Below are positions 43,603 to 51,437 of a DNA stretch of 64,000 nt, in pieces. A program made the translations under genes and the position numbers. A model generated the notes under the pieces. It ran no database searches and was not told the origin of the DNA. It worked only from the letters and a program-made list of their open reading frames with translations. Positions within the stretch are counted from its first letter, which is position 1; every line of letters begins with the position of its first letter. Source of the stretch: Pseudomonas fluorescens (GTDB taxonomy: Bacteria > Pseudomonadota > Gammaproteobacteria > Pseudomonadales > Pseudomonadaceae). The stretch covers positions 5,640,501-5,704,500 of the forward strand of contig NZ_CP012830.1 in assembly GCF_001307155.1 (NCBI RefSeq), written 5' to 3'.

Positions 43603-44901
43603 ATGAAACCCTCAATGGCACTCAAGCCTCTGGTTTTCGCAATCGCTGCGGTAATGGCTATTGCAGTACAAGCTGGCCAGCGTGATGACGAGCATCATCA
43701 TCATCGTCATCACGTAAATCCAAAAGACACCACCAATGCCGGCGCCACTGCCAACGCCACCGATAAACAAACCAGCACTGGCAACTACATCAGCAATGAA
43801 GGGACTAAAAACACTGCCAACATGAACAACTCGGCCACGGGTGCCTCCGGTAACGTGGGCGTCAACGTTGCAGCAGGCGACGGTAACCAACAAGACAATG
43901 CTGCCGCCATTGCCAGCGGCGATGGCTCGTTTGTCTTTGGGTCTGTGGTGGCAACTGCCAAGGTTACGCAAACCCAAAACAACAACGAGGTCTACAACCA
44001 ATCCACCAACAACAGCGCCAATATGAGTGGTTCGGCTAACGGTGGCAGCGGCAACATGGGTATCAACATGGCTGCTGGCGACCTTAACCAACAGAAAAAC
44101 ACCATGGCGATCGCTGTGTCTGGCGGTAAGCACGCTACTGCAACTGCGAGTGCCGATCAATCAGGCCCAGGCCTGAGAGTGGATAACGACGCCGATCGGA
44201 CGTTCCGCGTGGATACGCTGTCGCGTACCGTCTCAGCCAGTGGTCATGAGTCTTTCAGCGAAGCATCCAAATCGCACTCTGCTTCGGACTTTACCAAGCG
44301 CTTGGATACCGCCTTTGCTACGCACGAAGCTACGAAATCTGCTTCGAGCTCTGCCAGCGCCTCTGCCAGCGCCGATGCCAGCGCCGCCGCCAGCGCCGCT
44401 GCTTCGCATGCTGCTTTGAAAGCTAGTCTGGATGTGGACGTGGACGTGGACGTTAGCTCTAGCAGGACTAATGGCTTGCACCACAGCAGCAGCAGCGCGG
44501 CTTTCGACGCCGATATCGACGCATCGCTCGCCGCATCGATCGACAAATCGCGCAGCGCATCGAGCAGCGCATCGCACAGCGCATCGACCAGCGCATCGCG
44601 CAGCGCATCGAGCAGCGCATCGCGCGACGCATCGGGCAGCGCATCACTCGCCGCTTCTGGCAGTGAATCGAAAAATAAATCGCAAAGCTTCAGCGAGTCC
44701 AGTGCCTTTGACTTGAGCAACACCGTGTCCTGGCAAGTGCTGACCCCAACTGGCTGGGCAAACCCTGTGACCAACACTGCCAACCTGAACGGTTCGGTGA
44801 ACGGTGGCAGTGGCAACCTCGGCGTCAACGTGGCGGCCGGTGTTGGCAACCAGCAAAGCAACTCGCTGTCCATTGCATCCGGCTGCAGAACCTGCCTGTA
44901 A
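43603..44901 (+). CDS. fapC: FapC, major amyloid fibre subunit with long Ser/Ala linker
   Basis: This 432-residue exported protein has a signal peptide and three amyloid repeats: R1 about residues 70-105, R2 137-172 and R3 391-426, each containing NxANM/LxxSxxGxSGNxGxNxAAGxxNQQ. It ends in the CxxC hallmark (G-C-R-T-C-L). Linker L2 (173-390) is about 218 residues, dominated by Ser and Ala, with an Asp/Val stretch (DVDVDVDV) and an eight-unit tetrapeptide repeat at 317-348. FapC from other strains is often shorter, so this is a long allele. A terminator follows directly. Confidence 0.93.
   Translation: MKPSMALKPLVFAIAAVMAIAVQAGQRDDEHHHHRHHVNPKDTTNAGATANATDKQTSTGNYISNEGTKNTANMNNSATGASGNVGVNVAAGDGNQQDNAAAIASGDGSFVFGSVVATAKVTQTQNNNEVYNQSTNNSANMSGSANGGSGNMGINMAAGDLNQQKNTMAIAVSGGKHATATASADQSGPGLRVDNDADRTFRVDTLSRTVSASGHESFSEASKSHSASDFTKRLDTAFATHEATKSASSSASASASADASAAASAAASHAALKASLDVDVDVDVSSSRTNGLHHSSSSAAFDADIDASLAASIDKSRSASSSASHSASTSASRSASSSASRDASGSASLAASGSESKNKSQSFSESSAFDLSNTVSWQVLTPTGWANPVTNTANLNGSVNGGSGNLGVNVAAGVGNQQSNSLSIASGCRTCL
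44551..44646 (+). repeat. 12-bp tandem repeat (8 units) inside fapC
   Basis: Eight in-frame 12-base units share NNCAGCGCATCG and encode (R/S/H/T/G)-SAS tetrapeptides at FapC residues 317-348 (one unit reads RDAS). Units vary mostly at the first codon, so the array is old enough to have diverged but could still change length by slippage. Confidence 0.9.
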
Positions 44902-44920
44902 ACCTGGCTCCAGAGTCTGG

Positions 44921-44946
44921 AGAGCCCCCTTCGGGGGGCTTTTTTT
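44921..44946 (+). terminator. Internal terminator/attenuator between fapC and fapD
   Basis: AGCCCCC pairs with GGGGGCT around a CTTC-type loop and is followed by T7. It begins 20 bases after the fapC stop and ends 25 bases before the fapD ATG. This is a textbook intrinsic terminator inside an operon whose downstream genes are all required for fibre export. Confidence 0.85.
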
Positions 44947-44971
44947 CACTCTTGCACGAGGGCTTCCGATC

Positions 44972-45652
44972 ATGCGCATTTTCGCCCTGGCGTTCCTGGT
45001 TTTTCTGGCTGGCCTGAGCGAAGCAGGACAAATGCCGCTGTCCGTCTTGCCAGGCGGAGCGGTCATTTTCAAACCGGTCCAGAGCATGCGTGAGCGCAAA
45101 TTTGCCGACCTGGTCCAACAGAAAACCGACTTCAGTTGCGGTGCAGCTTCCCTGGCGACCATATTGCGCCAGGCCTATTGGCTGGACGTAACCGAGGCAC
45201 AAATCATCGAAGGCATGCTGGCTCACTCCGACCAGAATCTGGTCCGCGTCCAGGGCTTCTCCATGCTCGACATGAAGCGTTACGTCGAAAGTATCGGCAT
45301 GCGGGCCCGTGGTTATCGGGTAACGCCGGAAACTCTGACCAGCGTCGCCATTCCGGTCATCGTGCTCATGGACATCCGCGGCTACAAGCACTTCGTGGTC
45401 ATGCAAAAAGCGGAGAAAGACTGGGTGTATATCGGTGATCCGGTACTCGGTCACAGACGCTTCAAGTTCGACGATTTTGTCAAAGGCTGGAACGGCATCA
45501 TCTTCGCCGTCATAGGCCAGGGCTACGACAAGACCAACGTCTTGCGCGATCCGCCTTTGCCACTGACCGCCAAGAACCGCATCAACACCTTCAGTCCGGT
45601 GCGGGACACAGAATTGATGGATTTCGGATTCATCCAGAGCGACTTTTTCTAA
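44972..45652 (+). CDS. fapD: FapD, C39-family cysteine peptidase
   Basis: This 226-residue protein has a signal peptide (MRIFALAFLVFLAGLSEA) and the C39 peptidase triad: Cys in DFSCGAASLATIL, His in KHFVVMQK and Asp in VYIGDPVLG. In the Fap system FapD is a periplasmic protease needed for secretion and processing. I chose the ATG at 44972; the frame continues open upstream through fapC but without a start near a ribosome site. Confidence 0.92.
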   Translation: MRIFALAFLVFLAGLSEAGQMPLSVLPGGAVIFKPVQSMRERKFADLVQQKTDFSCGAASLATILRQAYWLDVTEAQIIEGMLAHSDQNLVRVQGFSMLDMKRYVESIGMRARGYRVTPETLTSVAIPVIVLMDIRGYKHFVVMQKAEKDWVYIGDPVLGHRRFKFDDFVKGWNGIIFAVIGQGYDKTNVLRDPPLPLTAKNRINTFSPVRDTELMDFGFIQSDFF

Positions 45653-45685
45653 TGACAAGGGAGCACGAAGCTCCGGGAGTACCCA

Positions 45686-46426
45686 ATGAAGACTCCATAC
45701 TGGCTGGCCGTCGTTTGCCTGGCCGCCAGCCTGCCAACACAAGCACTCACGTTCAAACCGATTGAACTCAAGGATCAGGAGTTGGCGACCCTTCGCGGCC
45801 GGTATGTCATGCCGGGCCGGATCATCAGTTTCGGGATTGTCATGACCAGTACCTGGCAAAATGCCAGCGGCGAAGTGATCGGGGCAACCTCCTCGATGCA
45901 GATTCAGGAATCGACCATCAAGCCACAGTTCTATGTGTCGATGATCGACAAGAAAGGTGATGGTTCACCGGTCTCCCAGGGTTCCGGCAATGTCAGCGGC
46001 GGCGCCGGCCTCAGCACCACCCAGGGCGTAACCCAGGTCGTGCGCGCCGCTGGCGACTACAACAGCGCCTACAACAATGTCGACATCAACGTCAAAGAAG
46101 CCAACCAGGCACCACAAATGGATACCCAGGGCCAGCCATTGGCCGCCGGTACGACCCTGTCTGCGTCCAACGGTGCCGGCACCTTCAGTATGTCGTCAAG
46201 TAACACTGGCGTGCAGTTGAGCATCCAGGCCAACAACAATCAGGGCAGTACCGTGCAACGCCTTGCCCAGGGCGGCCTGATGCAGAACGCGACCTTGCTC
46301 GGCGGAAGAAACCAGGTGAACAACCTGACGTCCCTCAATGTTGTCCTGCGCAATAACCTGCCGACCGTCGGGGCGCTGGACTGCAGTCTGGACCAACTAA
46401 AAGGCCTACGCACTCTAGGATACTGA
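45686..46426 (+). CDS. fapE: FapE, minor fibre-associated protein
   Basis: This 246-residue protein has a signal peptide (WLAVVCLAASLPTQA) and a Gly/Asn/Gln-rich body ending with LDCSLDQLKGLRTLGY. It is FapE by position between fapD and fapF. FapE is found in small amounts in Fap fibres. A single Cys is seen near the C terminus. Confidence 0.88.
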   Translation: MKTPYWLAVVCLAASLPTQALTFKPIELKDQELATLRGRYVMPGRIISFGIVMTSTWQNASGEVIGATSSMQIQESTIKPQFYVSMIDKKGDGSPVSQGSGNVSGGAGLSTTQGVTQVVRAAGDYNSAYNNVDINVKEANQAPQMDTQGQPLAAGTTLSASNGAGTFSMSSSNTGVQLSIQANNNQGSTVQRLAQGGLMQNATLLGGRNQVNNLTSLNVVLRNNLPTVGALDCSLDQLKGLRTLGY

Positions 46427-46472
46427 TCTACGCTGAGTCTCATTGAATGTAGTCAGAAGGGACGACAAACCC

Positions 46473-47747
46473 ATGCACAGATCTTTTACGTTCAGAGCTG
46501 TCGTTTGTTTGAGTACCTTGGTCCCGGCCACTTTGCTGCAAGCCGCACCGGACCCCCAGGTAGAAGCCTTAAAACAAGAACTCATGGAGCTGAAACAGCG
46601 CTACCAAGAACAACAAAACGCGCTGATGGTACTTGAGCAGCGCGTTAAACAAGTCGAAGAAACACCAGCAACACCTGCTCCCAAGCGCCTGACCCGCTCC
46701 CCTGCCGAGAAGACCGCAGGCGCCAAGACCGTGGCCACGGGTGCCCCGGGGACCAGTTCGTATGGGCAGTCGCTCAAGGACGACTCGGGACCGGCGCAAA
46801 GCGTGTCCAACCTGTATGACGAAGCCAGCGGTTTCTTCGGTGGTGGCAAGTTCAGTTTCGAAACGGGCATGACCTATACCCACTACGATACCCGTGCATT
46901 GGTGCTCAATGGCTTTCTGGCCCTTGACTCGATTTTTCTCGGCAACATCAACATTGACCGCATCAAGGCCGACAACTGGACCCTGGACCTGACAGGCCGC
47001 TACAACGTGGCGCAACGCTGGCAGTTCGACATCAATGTCCCGGTCGTCTATCGAGAATCGACATACTCTTCTGGTGGCGCAGGAGGCGCAGCCCCGGTCT
47101 CATCCGACGCCACCGTCAAGCGCGATCCGACCATAGGCGATGTCAACTTTGGTATTGCCTACAAGTTCCTGGATGAATCGGAAAACCTGCCCGACGCGGT
47201 CGTCACTCTGCGAGTCAAGGCGCCGACCGGCAAAAATCCGTACGGAATCAAGCTGATCAAGGACCCGGGCAACGACAATTTGTCGGTACCTCAGTCACTC
47301 CCTACCGGCAACGGTGTCTGGTCGATTACCCCGGGTATCTCACTGGTCAAGACCTTCGACCCTGCCGTGCTCTTCGGCAGCCTGTCCTATACCTACAACA
47401 TGCAGGACTCCTTCAGCGATATCAGCCCCACTGTAAATTCTACGGTTCCGGGAGACGTGAAACTGGGCGATTCCTGGCAGATCGGCGCCGGCATTGCGTT
47501 TGCCTTGAACGAGAAAATGAGTATGTCGTTTTCGTTTTCCGACCAATTCGCCCGCAAAAGCAAAGTCAAACCAAGCGGCCAGGACTGGCAATCAATCCCG
47601 GACAGCGACTACAACGCTGCCAACTTCAACATCGGCCTGACCATGGCGGCAACCGACAAACTGACGATAGTCCCCAACCTCGCCATCGGCTTGACCCAGG
47701 ACGCACCGGCCTTCTCCTTCAGCCTGAAATTCCCGTACTACTTCTAA
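46473..47747 (+). CDS. fapF: FapF, outer-membrane amyloid secretion channel
   Basis: This 424-residue protein has a signal peptide, then a coiled coil (about residues 25-65; ALKQELMELKQRYQEQQNALMVLEQRVKQVEE), a Pro/Ala/Lys linker, and a C-terminal beta-barrel of about 280 residues ending in an aromatic, F-K-F-P-Y-Y-F. This is the known FapF layout of a trimeric barrel with N-terminal coiled-coil bundle that secretes FapB/C/E. I chose the ATG at 46473, behind AGAAGGGACGAC. Confidence 0.93.
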   Translation: MHRSFTFRAVVCLSTLVPATLLQAAPDPQVEALKQELMELKQRYQEQQNALMVLEQRVKQVEETPATPAPKRLTRSPAEKTAGAKTVATGAPGTSSYGQSLKDDSGPAQSVSNLYDEASGFFGGGKFSFETGMTYTHYDTRALVLNGFLALDSIFLGNINIDRIKADNWTLDLTGRYNVAQRWQFDINVPVVYRESTYSSGGAGGAAPVSSDATVKRDPTIGDVNFGIAYKFLDESENLPDAVVTLRVKAPTGKNPYGIKLIKDPGNDNLSVPQSLPTGNGVWSITPGISLVKTFDPAVLFGSLSYTYNMQDSFSDISPTVNSTVPGDVKLGDSWQIGAGIAFALNEKMSMSFSFSDQFARKSKVKPSGQDWQSIPDSDYNAANFNIGLTMAATDKLTIVPNLAIGLTQDAPAFSFSLKFPYYF

Positions 47748-47760
47748 ACGCCACACAAGG

Positions 47761-47800
47761 AAAAGGCCCACTGCGAGGTAAATCGCAGCGGGCCTTTTCG
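47761..47800. terminator. Bidirectional terminator shared by fapF and the sigma-54 regulator
   Basis: AAAAGGCCC.CTGCGA pairs with TCGCAG.GGGCCTTTT around GGTAAA. A-tract and T-tract on both sides make it usable in either direction between the convergent genes. Confidence 0.88.
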
Positions 47801-47812
47801 TTTCTCCGCGCC

Positions 47813-49138
47813 CTAGCGGATCTGGTGCTTGTGCAGCAATCGGTAAAAAGTCGGCCGTGAAACGCCCAGTACTCGAGCGGCCACACTGAGGTTGTCACTG
47901 TGGCGGTTCAATACGTCGCACAATGCCTGGCGTTCGGCGCGAGTCTTGTAGTCTTCGAGGGTGCCCATCGGCGTGGCAATCACCTGCTGGCCAATCAACC
48001 CCAGATCCCGTGCCTCGATCTGTCGGCCTTCAGCCAGCACCAGCCCTCGACGCACTCGGTTCGCCAGCTCACGGACATTGCCCGGCCAATCGTGCTTGCC
48101 CATGGCAATCAGTGCGTCTTCGCTGAAGCTGCGCGGCCGACGTCCGGTTTCCCGGCTGTAGAAGTGAGAAAAATGGTTGGCCAGCAAAGCCAGGTCGCCG
48201 TGACGCTCGCGTAGCGGCACAGTGACCACCTGCAGGACGTTGAGCCGGTAGTACAAGTCCTCGCGAAAACACTTGGCCTCGATCGCAGCTTCCAGGTCCA
48301 CGTGAGTGGCTGCCAAGACCCGGACATCCACCGGAATAAGCTGACTGCCCCCCACCCGTTCGATGTGCTTTTCCTGCAGGAAACGCAACAGGTTCGCTTG
48401 CAGTTCAAGGGGCAGATCACCTATTTCATCCAGAAACAGGGTGCCACCATTGGCGGCTTCAATGCGTCCGACTTTACGTTGGTGTGCACCGGTAAAAGCG
48501 CCCTTTTCGTGACCAAACAGCTCGGACTGAATCAGATGCTCGGGAATCGCCCCGCAATTGATCGCGACAAACGGTTTACTGTGGCGTTGCGACTGACGGT
48601 GCAAGGTTCTGGCGACCAGCTCTTTACCGGTACCACTTTCCCCTCGAATCAACACCGGCGACTCGGTAGGCGCCAATTTGCTCAGCAATTTGCGCAGTTC
48701 GCGGATCGGCCGACTGTCGCCCAGCAGTTCATGCTCGGGCTGGTGGACGTGAATCGTGCCCTGGCCGCGCAAACGGGCCATGCCAAACGCCCGCCCAAGG
48801 GTCACTTGAACCCTGGAGACGTCAAACGGCAAGGTATGGAAATCGAAAAACCATTCGCAGACAAAATCGCCGGCATTCTGCAACCGCAGGACTTCCTGGT
48901 TGAGAACAGCGATCCATTCAGTGCCGCTACGGCTGATCAGTTCCTTGACGGCTTCAGGACGCTCAAAATGAACAGGTTTAAGGCGCAGCAGGCCGACATC
49001 ACAGGAACGATGGGAAGCGTTCTCCAGGGTACAACTGTCGACATCCCAGCCGATCGTACGCAGGCCGGGTAATAAGCGATGGCAGTCGTCACACGGATCA
49101 ACCACTAGCAAACGTCGCAATGCGGGCGTTTCGATCAT
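47813..49138 (-). CDS. Sigma-54-dependent enhancer-binding regulator, likely controls fap
   Basis: This 441-residue protein has a non-canonical N-terminal receiver-like domain (about 1-125; LLVVDPCDDCHRLL, without the standard phospho-acceptor context; VpsR-like), an AAA+ domain with Walker A G166-E-S-G-T-G-K-E173, sigma-54-contact loop G213-A-F-T-G-A218 and Walker B LFLDEIGDL, and a C-terminal Fis-type helix-turn-helix (LSVAARVLGVSRPTFYRLLHKH). The intact GAFTGA means it can activate sigma-54 RNA polymerase. It is convergent with fapF; control of the fap sigma-54 promoter is inference. Confidence 0.92.
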   Translation of the reverse strand: MIETPALRRLLVVDPCDDCHRLLPGLRTIGWDVDSCTLENASHRSCDVGLLRLKPVHFERPEAVKELISRSGTEWIAVLNQEVLRLQNAGDFVCEWFFDFHTLPFDVSRVQVTLGRAFGMARLRGQGTIHVHQPEHELLGDSRPIRELRKLLSKLAPTESPVLIRGESGTGKELVARTLHRQSQRHSKPFVAINCGAIPEHLIQSELFGHEKGAFTGAHQRKVGRIEAANGGTLFLDEIGDLPLELQANLLRFLQEKHIERVGGSQLIPVDVRVLAATHVDLEAAIEAKCFREDLYYRLNVLQVVTVPLRERHGDLALLANHFSHFYSRETGRRPRSFSEDALIAMGKHDWPGNVRELANRVRRGLVLAEGRQIEARDLGLIGQQVIATPMGTLEDYKTRAERQALCDVLNRHSDNLSVAARVLGVSRPTFYRLLHKHQIR

Positions 49139-49482
49139 GACTGTTCCTTGGCGCCAAAAATTAGAAAATTTATTAGAAACAGTCGTTTGGCGTCCTTGAA
49201 TGTAACGTTAGCAAGATCTTGACGCGGCCTTGTATCGTTTAATAATAAGGTCAACGTTGTTTACGTTATAAAACCTGCCCATATTAGCGACCTGACACGT
49301 TTGAACCTTTCATCCAGCTTTCAACGCGCCCCTTGTCATTGCCTTTATAAAAGAAAGTTGAAAATTCTTTTGAATGTGTGTGACCCGCCCCCCCATTGCG
49401 CGCATCAGTACAAGTAACCAGCCGAACGGTAAGCCCAACCGACGGCACATCACTTGATTGGGCACAGACGAGAGAAGACCCC
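49139..49482. other. Divergent region upstream of the sigma-54 regulator (344 bases)
   Basis: A candidate sigma-70 promoter, TTGACG at 49219 and AATAAT at 49241 with 16 bases between, points to the plus strand (about 235 bases before the 88-residue gene). A/T-rich stretches near 49140-49200 and 49230-49280 may hold the regulator's own promoter. No gene fits. Confidence 0.45.
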
Positions 49483-49749
49483 ATGAACGCCCCGCTCCGT
49501 ATCAACGAAGCTCTTTTGATTGCCGACCGCGCATTTACCCCCTTCCAATGCGTGGCCTGGGCTCCACAGGACGGCACCGGCGAACTCAGCCTGACCGTCA
49601 TCGACCGCACCAGCACCCCTATCGGCCGCAAACAGATCCCCAGCAGCACCTATACCGACCCGGCCCAACTTGCATCCTTGCTGGAACAAGTTCGCGCCGA
49701 ATTGAGCGAGGAAGGTTATCAGTTGCAATCCTGGACAATGCCGCAGTAA
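49483..49749 (+). CDS. Small conserved hypothetical protein (88 residues)
   Basis: This 88-residue protein starts at the ATG at 49483 behind AGAGAAGACC. I do not recognise a domain. It has no signal peptide or membrane helix and reads as an alpha/beta protein (FQCVAWAPQDGTGELSLTVIDRTSTPIG, then a C-terminal helix LASLLEQVRAELSEEGYQ). A strong terminator follows, so it is a real monocistronic gene. Its place between the fap regulator and a delta-60 repeat protein does not reveal its job. Confidence 0.8.
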   Translation: MNAPLRINEALLIADRAFTPFQCVAWAPQDGTGELSLTVIDRTSTPIGRKQIPSSTYTDPAQLASLLEQVRAELSEEGYQLQSWTMPQ

Positions 49750-49752
49750 ACA

Positions 49753-49791
49753 AAAAGTGCGGATCACTGCGCCGTGATCCGCACTTTTTTA
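49753..49791 (+). terminator. Rho-independent terminator of the 88-residue gene
   Basis: AAAAAGTGCGGATCAC pairs with GTGATCCGCACTTTTTT around TGCGCC, 3 bases after the stop codon. It is a strong, A/T-flanked bidirectional hairpin. Confidence 0.92.
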
Positions 49792-50030
49792 TCGATACCT
49801 CTCAAGATACCCCCTCCTCTTCGACCCTCTCGGTTAACGCTTTATTGCGATAGACGGTCGTATAAACCAGACCAACTTGTCAGCGGTTCGCAAAGACATT
49901 GTTCTGGCACAGAACGACGCTCCGTTTGTGATTTCAGACCGTTGTGCATTGCATCAATCAGGGATTGAATATTTCCTTCAAGGTCTTCCTCCGAGGTTCT
50001 GGATCTGGTCGACTCGCAAGGAGATGCGAC

Positions 50031-51320
50031 ATGCCCATCCATAACGCTTTTGCCTTCGCGGCCCCTCTCGGCACAGCGGGACAACTCGACTCAAGTTTTG
50101 CATCATCCGGCAAGGCCTGGGTGCAGTTCGCGGGCAGCCTTTCAAGTATGGCCAACGATGTGGTGGTCGATTCGATGGGCCGCTTGCTGGTCGCGGCCAA
50201 GGTCGGAACCTGGGACGGTTACGGTTATGGGCTGGCCCGACTACTTGAGGATGGCTCAGCGGATCGGAGCTTCGGCATGGAGGGCAGCATTACCGGACAG
50301 TTCGCAAGCGGCTTCGAAGCCACAGGAGGCAAGGTTCGAGAACTGCCCGATGGAAAAATCCTGTTATCCGGCCTGCATTACGAAAGCCCCCACCGCACAC
50401 TCCCGGCACTGGCAATGTTTGACTCGCAGGGACACCTGGTTCTGCAATTTGGCGACCGGGGGGTACAGATCGTGCGTTTGCCCGGTGATTTGTCCAGAGG
50501 CCTGCGTGACGACTGGTTACCACCGGGAGTCTCGGGCGCCGAAGCCTGCGACTTTCGGGTACTGGCCGACGGCCGAATCCTGCTGTTGGCCAACCATCAC
50601 TACAAATTCGCGGATCACGTCGGCATCCTGATACGGCTCAATCCGGACGGGACACTGGACGAGACATTCAACGGCCACGGATTTGTCATGGTCAGGCACC
50701 TGCTGCTGAATACCTGGCTGAGCAGCCTCCTGTTGCAGGCAGATGGTCGGATTGTGGTCGCCGGATCGATCAACCTGCCGCAGGAAGGTTTGCTGGCACG
50801 CTTCGACAACACCGGCCGGCTGGACGAAGACTTCGCTGAAGACGGCTTTTTAAGCTTCAAGGTCCAGGGGCGCAGTGCCCAGGTGAGTCAGGTGATCGAG
50901 CAACCGGATGGGCGCCTGCAGTGTTTCGGTAGCAGCCGCGACCCGATGCAATGCCTGTCGCTGACCGTGCGCAACAATGGTCGGCCGGACACTCATTGCA
51001 ATAACGGTCACGCGCGACTCACTGAAATAGGTAACAGCGGCTGCCAATGGACAGCCGCCCAGGTGCTCGCCGATGGCCGGGTGCTCAGCGTCGGAGCAAC
51101 CATTGGCGGCATTGCAGCGGATTTTCTTTTGGCGCGGCATCTCCCGGACGGACGCCTGGATCGCCATTTTGCCAATGGCCAAGGCTGGGTTCGTACTCGC
51201 CTGGGGCGCAGCCTGGACACCGCAACCTCGCTGGCCGTGCAGGCTGACGAGCGAATTGTGGTCAGCGGATACTCGCTGGACGGCCACTACCGGGCGGTAG
51301 TGGCGCGCTATCTGGGGTAG
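50031..51320 (+). CDS. Delta-60 repeat (beta-propeller-like) protein
   Basis: This 429-residue protein consists almost entirely of about seven delta-60 repeats, each with a G-x-L-D-x-x-F-x-x-x-G turn: GQLDSSFASSG, GSADRSFGMEG, PDGTLDETFNGHG, GRLDEDFAEDG and PDGRLDRHFANGQG are clear, alternating with ADGRILLLA/ADGRIVVAG strands. Such repeats fold into a beta-propeller. There is no signal peptide or anchor from the chosen ATG at 50031 (behind AAGGAG), unlike many secreted family members. Function unknown. Confidence 0.82.
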   Translation: MPIHNAFAFAAPLGTAGQLDSSFASSGKAWVQFAGSLSSMANDVVVDSMGRLLVAAKVGTWDGYGYGLARLLEDGSADRSFGMEGSITGQFASGFEATGGKVRELPDGKILLSGLHYESPHRTLPALAMFDSQGHLVLQFGDRGVQIVRLPGDLSRGLRDDWLPPGVSGAEACDFRVLADGRILLLANHHYKFADHVGILIRLNPDGTLDETFNGHGFVMVRHLLLNTWLSSLLLQADGRIVVAGSINLPQEGLLARFDNTGRLDEDFAEDGFLSFKVQGRSAQVSQVIEQPDGRLQCFGSSRDPMQCLSLTVRNNGRPDTHCNNGHARLTEIGNSGCQWTAAQVLADGRVLSVGATIGGIAADFLLARHLPDGRLDRHFANGQGWVRTRLGRSLDTATSLAVQADERIVVSGYSLDGHYRAVVARYLG

Positions 51321-51437
51321 TGCTGTGTCGTTGTTGCGCTGCAGGTGCGCCGTCACCTATTGATAATGAAACTCAAGAGCTTGATCTTCCGGGACTGTTA
51401 CGGCAAGTTGCGCGCTTCTTGATAGAAGGAGCAACTG

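Noticed and set aside
49903..49922. TGGCAC..GACGC stretch as a sigma-54 promoter ahead of the delta-60 gene.
   Set aside because: Spacing between GG and GC is one base too long (11), and the -12 element is poor.
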